A stretch of DNA of 64,000 nt from assembly GCF_017884005.1 (NCBI RefSeq), contig NZ_QFAY01000013.1, forward strand, positions 11,824-75,823, read 5' to 3'. The translations under genes and the position numbers were made by a program. Every line of letters begins with the position of its first letter. Position 1 is the first letter of the stretch. The notes beneath the pieces are model-generated. The model searched no databases. It was not told where the DNA came from and worked only from the letters and a program-made list of their open reading frames with translations. This document shows positions 9,312 through 16,533 of the stretch, in pieces. The stretch comes from Streptococcus panodentis. GTDB taxonomy: Bacteria > Bacillota > Bacilli > Lactobacillales > Streptococcaceae.

Positions 9312-9443
9312 TTACGACTTGTGTTTGTATATGACATTTCTAATACCTTCGATTAGACCGGCTATAACTATATAGCCTAAAATCAGCAAAATAAGCAGTA
9401 CGATAACGCCTGCTGTGATAGATACTAAATTCCAAATAAACAT
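9312..9443 (-). CDS. Small membrane protein of unknown role (43 aa)
   Basis: This short gene starts at ATG 9443, seven bases after an AAAGGAG ribosome site, and stops with TAA at 9312-9314. The product is 43 aa with a single hydrophobic segment at residues about 8-30 and a basic tail ending YKHKS. It lies between a candidate RNA terminator and the scaffold gene, inside the late region but outside the packed head genes. The good ribosome site and clean membrane helix support it as a real gene. Role unknown. Confidence 0.6.
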   Translation of the reverse strand: MFIWNLVSITAGVIVLLILLILGYIVIAGLIEGIRNVIYKHKS

Positions 9444-9464
9444 TCTTTCTCCTTTCAGGACAAC

Positions 9465-9494
9465 AAAAAAGCGCCTAGATAATTATCTAAGCGC
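9465..9494 (-). terminator. Intrinsic terminator in late operon
   Basis: The near-perfect palindrome at 9471-9494 (GCGC ends around TAGATAATTATCTA) is followed on the minus strand by six T (9465-9470). It ends the candidate small RNA. It would also interrupt late transcription between the minor head and scaffold genes unless read through. Confidence 0.75.
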
Positions 9495-9590
9495 AAACAA
9501 GATAGGCGGGACCGCCGAATGTCGCCCGCATTTCTCGACCCACTAGCTAAGTGGCGCGTTGGAGGCGGATACTTTTCAACCTCTATCTTT
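9465..9590 (-). ncRNA. Candidate phage small RNA gene with own promoter and terminator
   Basis: Read on the minus strand, a promoter (9597-9625) is followed within ten bases by AAGATAG (9583-9589), which pairs perfectly with CTATCTT (9499-9505), closing a domain of about 90 nt. Inside are hairpins CCACT/AGTGG (9540-9554) and GCGGG/CCCGC (9506-9529). The domain is followed by a palindromic stem and six T (9465-9494), an intrinsic terminator. No well-placed coding frame with a ribosome site covers it. The predicted transcript is about 125 nt. I do not recognise the RNA class. The elements are seen in the sequence; that they work together as a small-RNA gene is inference. Confidence 0.62.
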
Positions 9591-9596
9591 ACCCTA

Positions 9597-9625
9597 AGTA
9601 TATCACATATTGTCTTTAGAGTAAA
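9597..9625 (-). promoter_or_regulatory. Promoter of candidate small RNA
   Basis: On the minus strand: -35 TTTACT (9620-9625), a 17-base spacer, and extended -10 TGA-TATACT (-10 at 9597-9602). The start point would fall near 9590. The -10 box sits right against the stop codon of the minor head gene, so the promoter is embedded in the end of that gene. Confidence 0.6.
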
Positions 9626-11006
9626 GTATTTTTTGCTCACGCTTTAATTTATTCAGTTTTTGTTTCTTGATTTTGTGGTAATGGATGATGTAGCTGCCGT
9701 CGTCTTTTGGAATCAATGCTGCTTCCATTAGGTATTTCAAGCGTTCAGGCACTTCTTTGTATAACAAAATCGAATTATTGTGATGTTTTGTATTGTCCGC
9801 GATGTAATCAGGACTGCTGACTAATTCTTCAAGCAATAGCATTTGATCCAAGGGGAACTCGCTGCCGTGTTTTTCTAACGATTTAGCCAAGTCGCTGTTC
9901 GTCATTACAACGCGCTTTATCATTTCCCTCGTGCCTGCAACGTTGGGCAGCTGGCCAATGACGTATTTATCGGCAAGATTGCGCTTAATATCATCATAAC
10001 CCATGCTGCTACCCGAGACGTCATCCCAGATTTTTGATAAATCATTGCTCAGCTCGCTGAAATCACTATCAGATTCTGCGATGTCACCATTCAATTCCTC
10101 TTCGTCCGGTATCACTCCAGACCGGCAGTTGAAATGAAACGGCGGCGCTGTGATACCCGGTTCTATCTCGTCAATCAGATACCGTTTGTCATCCGCAGCT
10201 ATCTTCCGGCATATTTCAGTAGTCCGGTTGTCTAAGTGCACCAGTATGCGGTAGTATTTCAGCCCTGCGTCCTTGTAACGCTGGACAGCCGCCCGATTGA
10301 CAATCATAGTGCCGTCGGTCCGGACTAACGTTTCTGCCCTGCTGTTAGCCACCTTGTACTTTCGTGCTAAGTCCCGCGCCATTGTCCGCGGGTGATCCCC
10401 GCGAACAAAGCCAGACTTCAGAACCTTTTTCAAATCCTTTATCAGATTGTCTGTATTGCCCCATAGCTGCTGACTGTAGTTGTAGCCATTAAATGGCGTT
10501 TTGACAAGCTCCTTGAGTGCTGGAGCGTTGATAGTACCAGACCGGCCGCCCATAGCCTTTTTGTAGCCCATAAGCGCCATTTTCTGCAAATAGCTATCAA
10601 ACTTATCAGCAATGATTCCTCTGGCCACTCCCATACGGAAAAGTATATCCAACTGAAGACTTTCAAGACGGCTGGCTTGTGCTGACGCGTACTGTTCATT
10701 CAGTCTTTTAAGCAGTTCTGGGTCTTTCTCGGCCTGCTCGCGGTACTTTTGAGCGTTTGCCTGATAATCAGACAGGTCGGTGCCTTTCAAACGCTGCAGG
10801 GCCTCTTGATAGCCTATCGATCCATCTTCGGAATACTTGCTGACAAAATCAAAAAGAGCCTTCTGCATTTCCACAGCCTGCTCTTGATAAATCTGATTCA
10901 GCTCCTTGAAAAAATCTACATCCTTGCGGTCCAAGTAACGAAAGATGTCATCTGACCGGGCTGACCAGTAATCAAGATGATTCTGATTCTGTTTCTTCTT
11001 CATCAT
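9603..11006 (-). CDS. Minor head protein (SPP1 gp7/Mu F type) fused to nuclease-like domain
   Basis: The product is 467 aa. Residues about 1-310 are the phage head morphogenesis (minhead) protein. They contain an RTDGTMIVNRAA segment and the family signature of TTEICR followed by PPFHFNCRS at about residues 262-301. It binds portal and is packaged. Residues about 330-467 are an added domain with a KHGSEFPLDQMLLLEEL segment, a conserved PDYIADNTK stretch and a closing GSYIIHYHKIKKQKL. I read this as a phage Barnase-EndoU-colicin-RelE-like (PBECR) nuclease domain of the kind known to be fused to minhead proteins. It overlaps the portal gene by 35 bases. ATGs at 11006 and 11003 both follow GAGGTG. 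The nuclease reading is inferred from motif style. Confidence 0.85.
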   Translation of the reverse strand: MMKKKQNQNHLDYWSARSDDIFRYLDRKDVDFFKELNQIYQEQAVEMQKALFDFVSKYSEDGSIGYQEALQRLKGTDLSDYQANAQKYREQAEKDPELLKRLNEQYASAQASRLESLQLDILFRMGVARGIIADKFDSYLQKMALMGYKKAMGGRSGTINAPALKELVKTPFNGYNYSQQLWGNTDNLIKDLKKVLKSGFVRGDHPRTMARDLARKYKVANSRAETLVRTDGTMIVNRAAVQRYKDAGLKYYRILVHLDNRTTEICRKIAADDKRYLIDEIEPGITAPPFHFNCRSGVIPDEEELNGDIAESDSDFSELSNDLSKIWDDVSGSSMGYDDIKRNLADKYVIGQLPNVAGTREMIKRVVMTNSDLAKSLEKHGSEFPLDQMLLLEELVSSPDYIADNTKHHNNSILLYKEVPERLKYLMEAALIPKDDGSYIIHYHKIKKQKLNKLKREQKILYSKDNM

Positions 11007-12507
11007 CTATCACCTCGGCTCCCTGAACTGGTTCCAGCCGTGGCTGTGGCTGTTCTTCCGTTGTTTCTTTTTTCAATCGCTCCAGCTCCATTTCTGCATC
11101 CACACCAGTGACTTGATCCAACAATTCAAAAACCGTCTGATCGCTGACAATGCCATATAGAGATTTAGCAATGTTTGCGAGGTCGTTTTCGTTCTGCGGA
11201 ATATTCGGAGTGAATACAACAGCCGTATCATTGATTAAGTCATAAGCAGTGTTTTCATTCCCTTTGATTCTCCAAATGTTGACAGCTAGACGCAGCCGAC
11301 GCATAAGGCCCGCCTCAAATAAATCTTGCTGTTGTTCGCGGTAGTTGTCACTGGCCATCAGCTTGTATTTCATCGATTCGCCGGACTGCGTACCAGAGAA
11401 GTTGTTATCCAGCGTGTCAGGCGTAAACGTAAACCGCAGAATATCATTGACCAGACGCTGCTTGTAAGCTTCTGCGCCTGTGCTGTCGTACTGCTTGACT
11501 AAATAAGACGCGTCCGGATTAGCCCCGCCGGGGTTAGGGTTATCATCTAAAATAAGGACCTGTGCTTTTTTATAAGCCTGTGACACATACAGCCGACCAT
11601 TCGGATTGATACGGCCGTCGTCGAAGAAATCCTTTTCGTCTGCTCCAGTATACGGATTGCCCTTAATCATCAAGATGGCGTCATTGCTATTCTGCTGAAA
11701 ATTGGCCAGTTCGGACTGCGAAAGGTCGTAAGCGTCAATATTGTCCAATACGGATTCAAACGACCCCAGCTGCTCCTCGTTGTTGCTGTATTCGTTCACT
11801 GGCACACCGTTGAAATAGTGCTCCAGTTCGTCAACTAGCTTCATGCTGTCCGGCTTCATGCTATACCATTCGTATGTATAGATGCGGTTCGCAGTATAGA
11901 CCTTGATGATTGTTTTGCGTTTGCCGTCGCCGTAGTCAATATCGTAGTAATTGACGGCCATTAGCGAGTTTTGCTCGTAGGTATCATCGTAGATAACAAA
12001 TGTCTGCTCTGGCCGCAGCTTATACAGCTTAACAAAAGCACTGCCGGATCGTTCTGCGACGACTAGCAGTTCATAGGCCCGGCCGTAGACGCAAAGGTCT
12101 TTCTTGATAGAGCTGTTATGTTTCTTCTCGTTATTCTTGGCTGAAAAATCCTTAATCAGTTCAAGTATAGCAGTGTTTTCGTTTTTATACTCAACCGGAT
12201 TCCCCAGCATGTAACCTTGCTCAAAAATGGTGATGTACTTAGCAAAATCGCTGGAAATGCGATTGTCTGCTGCTGTATCATCAGTCTTCGCGGCTCGGTA
12301 CTTAATGTTGTTATCGCCTTTGTAGTACCGAGCCAGCTCTTTCAGCCGGGGCAGCTGTTCCGCTTTGTGCCGATTGACATAGCGTTTTAGCTGCTCGATC
12401 CAATTATCCGAGCCATATTCGATAGCGTCAAAGTCTTCCTGCAGCATGACGAACTGCTCATTTGACTTGTCACCAAATCGAAAACCTTTCAAAAATTCTA
12501 CTGACAT
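10972..12507 (-). CDS. Phage portal protein (SPP1 gp6-like)
   Basis: The product is 511 aa. It forms the dodecameric ring at the capsid vertex through which DNA enters and leaves. The early NRHKAEQLPRLKELARYYKGDN segment, the YIT(I)FEQGYMLGNPVEY stretch at about residues 92-108 and the central VSGT-like FSGTQSGESMKYKLM region at about 369-383 are hallmarks of the SPP1 gp6 portal family. The C-terminal 30 residues are acidic and low complexity. It is directly downstream of terL with a nine-base gap. Confidence 0.92.
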   Translation of the reverse strand: MSVEFLKGFRFGDKSNEQFVMLQEDFDAIEYGSDNWIEQLKRYVNRHKAEQLPRLKELARYYKGDNNIKYRAAKTDDTAADNRISSDFAKYITIFEQGYMLGNPVEYKNENTAILELIKDFSAKNNEKKHNSSIKKDLCVYGRAYELLVVAERSGSAFVKLYKLRPEQTFVIYDDTYEQNSLMAVNYYDIDYGDGKRKTIIKVYTANRIYTYEWYSMKPDSMKLVDELEHYFNGVPVNEYSNNEEQLGSFESVLDNIDAYDLSQSELANFQQNSNDAILMIKGNPYTGADEKDFFDDGRINPNGRLYVSQAYKKAQVLILDDNPNPGGANPDASYLVKQYDSTGAEAYKQRLVNDILRFTFTPDTLDNNFSGTQSGESMKYKLMASDNYREQQQDLFEAGLMRRLRLAVNIWRIKGNENTAYDLINDTAVVFTPNIPQNENDLANIAKSLYGIVSDQTVFELLDQVTGVDAEMELERLKKETTEEQPQPRLEPVQGAEVIDDEEETESESS

Positions 12508-12516
12508 TCTGTCTCC

Positions 12517-13797
12517 TTACCTGAAATAATAAGACGCATTCTTCATGCGTTCTTGTGTTGATTTATTCTGCAGTATTCTGTCCTGCAGTGCATAGCGTAT
12601 CGCGTCAATACAATGATTGTAGCTGTCTACCGGCTCGTTGATGTACTCGTTTGTCTTCTTGTCTTTCTTCCAAGTGTAGTTTTCAAGTTCCTCAATCAGC
12701 TTGACACAGCGCTCATCCACCACCCAATCATACTGCAGCAGGTACTGAATTCCTTGCATGACAGATCCAGGGTCTTTCTGTGCGTCGATGACATAACGGA
12801 TACCAGAATTGCGCAGCTCCTGGTTTGATTTCTTTTCAGCAGAATCGGCGCGTATCTGCTCTTTCGCATAGCCAAGGTCTTTGATAGCTCCAGCTATTTT
12901 ATCGTTAGTCAGGCCTTTTCTGACATATTCCTCGACAACGTACAGCTTTCTATTTGCGTCGTCTATCCTGATGTGCATAAATGCCGACGGGTCATTGATA
13001 AAACCGTAGTCAAGCCCAAAATAGGCCGGCAGGTGTGCCAGCTGCTGCTTATTCAACAGCTTCTTTTCGTACTTCGGAAATACCAGCTTGTCCAGTGTGG
13101 CAAACTCACCAAGAGCATATATCTTGTAATAAGCTTCGTTCCGATTTGCTAACTCCTCAATGTTTTCTCTAGTCAGTTCGTCCAGAAAACGATTATCTTT
13201 GTAGGTCGTTTGGTAGACTGCTGTATTTTTCGGCGACTTGACAAAGAATGCATTATATACCCAGTTGGCCTTGCTGACCGGGTTGAACATTAAAAATATC
13301 TGCTTGAACTTATGCTTCTTTTCCCGCAGACGCAAAGTCAGCTGCGTATAGTCGTCAAGCGTGAACTCTGACGCTTCTTCCATGACCACATCAGCCACAC
13401 CCTTGATTGACTTGATTTTTTCCGGGTTGTCCATGCCCTTAAAGACAAATTCTGCGCCGTTCGGCAACTCAATGCGATAATCAGAATTGTTGATTTTGCA
13501 GAGGTCAAGAACTTTCCAAGCCGACAGACACTGCTTGACGTCCTCGAAAATAGAATCCCGCAGCGTGGCCCCGACCTTCCGCAGAAAGAGAACCTTACGG
13601 GGATATTTCCAATCTGACAGAGCCTTGAAGACGACCTTTTGAATAACGCCGTGGGATTTGCCGCTAGAAGCACCGCCATAGTGCACTTCGGTAAAGTTGG
13701 TATAATCAGTCAGCCGGTCATAGATGTGTTTATTAAAGACCCTGCTAGGCCTGTCAAATGTGATTTTAATGCGAGGTCTAGTCTTCGTCGTCGTCAT
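12517..13797 (-). CDS. Phage terminase large subunit
   Basis: The product is 426 aa from the ATG at 13797, which follows AAGGTAGGTGA; an upstream GTG at 13806 is possible. The packaging ATPase has Walker A GGASSGKS near residues 41-48 and Walker B VVMEEASEF near 134-142. The RNase H-like nuclease domain shows DYGFINDP, RADSAEKKS and a late YNHCIDAIRYAL, which supply its acidic metal ligands. This is the PBSX/XtmB family (TIGR01547 type). It overlaps terS by 20 bases and starts the structural operon. Confidence 0.94.
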   Translation of the reverse strand: MTTTKTRPRIKITFDRPSRVFNKHIYDRLTDYTNFTEVHYGGASSGKSHGVIQKVVFKALSDWKYPRKVLFLRKVGATLRDSIFEDVKQCLSAWKVLDLCKINNSDYRIELPNGAEFVFKGMDNPEKIKSIKGVADVVMEEASEFTLDDYTQLTLRLREKKHKFKQIFLMFNPVSKANWVYNAFFVKSPKNTAVYQTTYKDNRFLDELTRENIEELANRNEAYYKIYALGEFATLDKLVFPKYEKKLLNKQQLAHLPAYFGLDYGFINDPSAFMHIRIDDANRKLYVVEEYVRKGLTNDKIAGAIKDLGYAKEQIRADSAEKKSNQELRNSGIRYVIDAQKDPGSVMQGIQYLLQYDWVVDERCVKLIEELENYTWKKDKKTNEYINEPVDSYNHCIDAIRYALQDRILQNKSTQERMKNASYYFR

Positions 13798-14209
13798 CCC
13801 AATCACCTACCTTGATTTCAATTGTCTGATTCACATTGACCTCAAGTGGCAGCGGATAACGTTTCATGATTTCAGACCCAGCTCGAATGACTGTAGTATT
13901 ATCAGCTTTCTTCGTAGTTCGTACTACTCCGCCGCCTGCCGGATCCACAAACACAACTTCTTCAGGCCGTTCGCCACGCAAAATAGATGTCCAGACTCTC
14001 ATGACTTCTTTTTGGTCTGCGATGGCCGCTTCGTCAAGCTTTTTCAAACGTTCGTCTAAGTAATGCTTGATGGCTGGTTTTGTTAAGTTCTCCTGTCCGA
14101 TGTTTCGCGCAGTCTTCTTCGAATACCCGGCTTTTATTGCCGATTGTGTCGCGTTTCCGCTGATGATGTACTCGTCAGCGAATTTCTTTTGCTTGATAGT
14201 CAATTTCAT
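13778..14209 (-). CDS. Phage terminase small subunit
   Basis: The product is 143 aa. The N-terminal LTIKQKKFADEYIISGNATQ and AIKAGYSKKTARNIG segments are the typical DNA-binding helices of the terS family. The C-terminal WTSILRGERPEEVVF and acidic tail DWDDDDED complete it. It recognises the packaging site and recruits TerL. It is the first gene after the presumed late promoter region. The start at 14209 is preceded by GAGGTGATGG. Confidence 0.93.
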   Translation of the reverse strand: MKLTIKQKKFADEYIISGNATQSAIKAGYSKKTARNIGQENLTKPAIKHYLDERLKKLDEAAIADQKEVMRVWTSILRGERPEEVVFVDPAGGGVVRTTKKADNTTVIRAGSEIMKRYPLPLEVNVNQTIEIKVGDWDDDDED

Positions 14210-14248
14210 GATTTTCCATCACCTCGGTTCTATTTTTACGCAAGCAAA

Positions 14249-14269
14249 GAGGACGCGATTTGCGTCCTC
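14249..14269. repeat. Perfect inverted repeat upstream of terS
   Basis: GAGGACGC, a five-base loop, then GCGTCCTC form an 8-bp perfect stem at 14249-14269, about 40 bases before the terS start. On the minus strand it is followed by only three T, so it is a weak terminator at best. It may be a regulatory hairpin in the late leader or part of a packaging (cos/pac) region. Confidence 0.5.
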
Positions 14270-14386
14270 GTTTCGGGGAATAAAAGAGTTTTCGAAAAAG
14301 GGGCGAGTTGTGCGGTTTCAGCAAGGGAGATTAAAAAAACGAAGAAGGTTTTCACTATGGCTCCTCGCCTCTATTTCGACACTACC

Positions 14387-14395
14387 ATAATATCA
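14387..14395 (-). promoter_or_regulatory. Candidate late promoter -10 (TGA-TATTAT)
   Basis: An extended -10 box, TGA-TATTAT on the minus strand, lies just after the stop of the ArpU-like gene. It has no recognisable -35, which would fit a promoter that needs an activator. The leader from here to terS (about 175 bases) contains no gene. The link to ArpU is inference. Confidence 0.35.
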
Positions 14396-14398
14396 CTT

Positions 14399-14821
14399 TT
14401 AAAGTGCAGGGGGGTGCAAAGTGTGCGAGATTTTTTCTTCCGCACTTTCTTTTGTGTAAAAAATCGCCCTGCGGCTTAACGGCAGCTCTCTTTCAATTTC
14501 CTTGATGGAATGTCCGTTGATGTAATAGAGCCTCATGATGAGATTTTCCACTGGGTCGTCCAGCGCTTCGATAGCTTTGACTAATTCATCGCGCTCTTTG
14601 TAGAGCTGCTGGATTTCCCTGTAGATTTTTTCGGACTTATCGATAATCAGCACATTCAATTCTTCGGACCGATTGACTGGACTTTCAGCTTTTGGCATGT
14701 CGTTATATTGCTGGCTGCGCAGGATACCGGATTTGAGGCTGATTATTTCCTGATGTTTTGACTTGGCTTTGATGTCGATGTATTTGAGTGCCTTTAGCCT
14801 GCGTCTGATGTCGATAGTCAT
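14399..14821 (-). CDS. ArpU/RinA-type phage late transcription regulator (DUF1492)
   Basis: The product is 140 aa from the ATG at 14821 (ribosome site AAGGTGGTG); the open frame extends further upstream without support. An N-terminal helical half (MTIDIRRRLKALKYID) is followed by a sigma-factor-like C-terminal helix-turn-helix: VENLIMRLYYINGHSIKEIERELPLS and RRAIFYTKESAEEKI. This is the DUF1492/ArpU group, which activates late gene transcription in Gram-positive phages. Its place at the end of the early operon, just before the late genes, agrees. Confidence 0.82.
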   Translation of the reverse strand: MTIDIRRRLKALKYIDIKAKSKHQEIISLKSGILRSQQYNDMPKAESPVNRSEELNVLIIDKSEKIYREIQQLYKERDELVKAIEALDDPVENLIMRLYYINGHSIKEIERELPLSRRAIFYTKESAEEKISHTLHPPAL

Positions 14822-14822
14822 A

Positions 14823-14978
14823 TCACACCACCTTGCCGTCGAATACCAGCGTAATAGTCCCTGTACCGTCCTTATGGTCGCTGACAAGTGCTTTACAGTC
14901 TTCGCTGTAATCAAAACCGTTAATTGTCACTTTTCCATTCTGGACGTGAATAATAGCATTTTCAGTAATTACTCGCAT
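14823..14978 (-). CDS. Small phage protein of unknown function (51 aa)
   Basis: This short gene starts at ATG 14978 after a strong GGAGGGAGATCA site and stops with TGA at 14823-14825. Its end touches the ArpU-like start and its own start overlaps the end of the preceding 65-aa gene. The product begins MRVITENAIIHVQNGK and looks like a small all-beta protein. No family recognised. The tight overlaps on both sides support it as a real member of the operon. Confidence 0.68.
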   Translation of the reverse strand: MRVITENAIIHVQNGKVTINGFDYSEDCKALVSDHKDGTGTITLVFDGKVV

Positions 14979-15166
14979 TGATCTCCCTCCAGTCTTCTGA
15001 TTTGTTCGTCGCAGTTCTTGATGCGTTCTCTCAGCCAGCGTCTGCGTTGTGCCATGGCACCGAGGCCGAAAGCACCCTTTATTTTTTTCAGGCTGTCTTC
15101 GCTTCCCTGGTCTTGGTACCAGTCTCTTACATGTTTCCAGTGCGATAGTTCATTCAGTTTATTCAT
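14969..15166 (-). CDS. Small phage protein of unknown function (65 aa)
   Basis: The product is 65 aa, basic and helical, with a QRRRWLRERIKNCDEQIRRLEG segment near its end that looks like a short coiled coil. It overlaps the upstream DUF3310 gene by eight bases and the downstream 51-aa gene by ten, so it is part of a tightly packed early operon. Function unknown. Confidence 0.65.
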   Translation of the reverse strand: MNKLNELSHWKHVRDWYQDQGSEDSLKKIKGAFGLGAMAQRRRWLRERIKNCDEQIRRLEGDQCE

Positions 15167-15443
15167 CTTCGAACTCCTTGATTAGCCAATCTAAGTTCTT
15201 GCGGGCCTTTTTTAAATCTTCAAGGCCGTTCTTTTTCTGGAAGCGCAGCATATACTTCATAGCGTTGCCCCAATAGAAGCCTTGTACTGCGGTTAGGTCA
15301 CCGGCAAAGTTCCGGACCACATCGATTGCCTCAAGGCCGAACTCGCCTTGGTAGTGGCTTGGTTTGTTCACGACATCAGCCACGCTGAAATCAATTCCTA
15401 GATTGCGTTTGCTGTCGTGTTTTTCAGCTTGTTCTAACACCAT
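15159..15443 (-). CDS. DUF3310 phage protein
   Basis: The product is 94 aa. The segment VNKPSHYQGEFGLEAIDVVR followed by FYWGNAMKYMLRFQKKNGLEDLKKARKNLDWLI is the DUF3310 signature (conserved P-SHY, G-N-A-KY, R--K-G-EDL-KA--YL). The family is widespread in phages next to replication genes and is often labelled nucleotide kinase-like, but its activity is not settled. The start follows GGAGGTAATAACTA. Confidence 0.85.
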   Translation of the reverse strand: MVLEQAEKHDSKRNLGIDFSVADVVNKPSHYQGEFGLEAIDVVRNFAGDLTAVQGFYWGNAMKYMLRFQKKNGLEDLKKARKNLDWLIKEFEDE

Positions 15444-15667
15444 TAGTTATTACCTCCTGCTTGTTTCTCCAGCCAGCTGAATAGCAGACTGAACTGCTCG
15501 GTTACCAGCTTATCGTCGTTGTATTGTTTGCATACCTGCCCCATGGATTCGACTGCCCACATCCAGTAGGCATCTGAACCAAAACCGACTTCTTGGCTTT
15601 TTTGGTTGCTGGCCTGCATCCACTCCGGGATGACCCGGCTGAAAAAATCGATATAATCAATTCTCAT
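15443..15667 (-). CDS. Conserved small phage protein (74 aa)
   Basis: The product is 74 aa, beginning MRIDYIDFFSRVIPEWMQ and ending WLEKQAGGNN. It is probably helical. It overlaps the RusA gene by four bases upstream and the DUF3310 gene by one base downstream. I recognise no family. Operon position is the main support. Confidence 0.65.
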   Translation of the reverse strand: MRIDYIDFFSRVIPEWMQASNQKSQEVGFGSDAYWMWAVESMGQVCKQYNDDKLVTEQFSLLFSWLEKQAGGNN

Positions 15668-16062
15668 GGCAGCTCCTCGATTTTGATATAAATCCCCACA
15701 GTATACGCCCAGAACTTTTCTGCGATTTCACTTGCTACTTGCGCATCGTCTTGCCAATAGCCTAGCTGCGTCATGCAGTCCTTGAGCAGTTTTTGCAGAT
15801 TGTCCGTATCTGGCTTAGTGGTCTTGTACTGGCCATCGTAGCTTTTATTGATACGAGGAAAGCACCACTTAACTGTGAGACGGACTGCGCCGGTATACTT
15901 TTCAGGCGGCACATGCTGGGCCAGTAGTGCGAGAAATTTCTCTCTGGCAGCTTTCAGGCTTTCGGGCTCGTAGAACCGTGGTTTGCCATTTACCACGGCT
16001 ACCTTTTTTTGTTGGTGCGTGGTTGTCGGTATTTTTTGCATTGGTAGAAAAAATTCAGTCAT
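15664..16062 (-). CDS. RusA-like Holliday junction resolvase
   Basis: The product is 132 aa from the ATG at 16062, preceded by GGAGGCAGGACT; a longer frame to 16095 lacks such support. RusA family features are present: an N-terminal beta strand followed by GKPRFYEPESLKAAR, a central TVKWCFPRINKS, the metal-binding TKPDTDNLQKLLKDCM and the second acidic site WQDDAQV. It would cut four-way junctions and branched DNA before packaging. It is coupled to the genes on either side. Confidence 0.88.
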   Translation of the reverse strand: MTEFFLPMQKIPTTTHQQKKVAVVNGKPRFYEPESLKAAREKFLALLAQHVPPEKYTGAVRLTVKWCFPRINKSYDGQYKTTKPDTDNLQKLLKDCMTQLGYWQDDAQVASEIAEKFWAYTVGIYIKIEELP

Positions 16063-16309
16063 AGTCCTGCCTCCGCTCAGCAACTTCCCAATCATACATG
16101 TCTTGTAGACTTGGCATTTTGTCTTCTTCGTTTTCGTCTAATATTCCAAGACTTCTGTGTATTTTACCTAAAATACTTGCATGGGATAAAGAAATCAGAA
16201 TAGGAGCACTTTGATAACTCAAAAAAATTTTAGAGCATTTTTCATTTACCTTTTCAACCATAACTATATGATTGACGTTTATAAATTTCCCCTGCACTGT
16301 AATAAACAT
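16055..16309 (-). CDS. Phage protein of unknown function (84 aa)
   Basis: The product is 84 aa. It opens MFITVQGKFINVNHIVMVEKV, a short beta-rich domain of the kind seen in small phage and host proteins with a bound RNA or DNA ligand, but no family can be named. It ends in an acidic helix. It overlaps RusA by eight bases. Upstream is an AT-rich leader with dyads. Confidence 0.6.
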   Translation of the reverse strand: MFITVQGKFINVNHIVMVEKVNEKCSKIFLSYQSAPILISLSHASILGKIHRSLGILDENEEDKMPSLQDMYDWEVAERRQDYD

Positions 16310-16370
16310 TTTTATTTTACCTTTCTTTTTTTACTTTATTTTTTCGCGCTTAGTCCATGGGCCATGTATA

Positions 16371-16400
16371 TGACAGGGTGCGTATTTAGCAACCCTGTCA
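16371..16400. repeat. Perfect 9-bp inverted repeat in leader
   Basis: TGACAGGGT (16371-16379) and ACCCTGTCA (16392-16400) are perfect inverted copies separated by 12 bases, in the 210-base gap between the primase-helicase gene and the 84-aa gene. No T-run follows on either strand, so an operator or RNA hairpin is more likely than a terminator. Confidence 0.6.
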
Positions 16401-16467
16401 ATACAGGCATGGACATGATGGCCGACAGGACATTATCTATATATATAATATATAGTTGTCTGTCGCA

Positions 16468-16533
16468 CGACACCACCACGATTTTATGGTGTTGTCGCAC
16501 TTACGACACGACCATAATTTTATGGTGTTGTCG
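16468..16533. repeat. Two iteron-like 30-bp repeats beside an AT-rich tract
   Basis: Two direct copies (16468-16497 and 16504-16533) match at 27 of 30 positions with a 36-base period. Each is itself an imperfect palindrome (CGACA...TGTCG ends with a CCATAA/TTATGG-type core). The second copy contains the stop codon of the primase-helicase gene. Just beside them is a run of alternating TA (16434-16455). Iterons next to an AT-rich segment at the end of the replication gene suggest a phage replication origin or an operator pair. The repeats are seen; the role is inferred. Confidence 0.6.

Noticed and set aside
9455..9640. 61-codon minus-strand frame over the candidate small RNA
   Set aside because: It starts inside the minor head gene without a ribosome site and runs through the stem-loops and into the T-run; RNA gene is the better reading.
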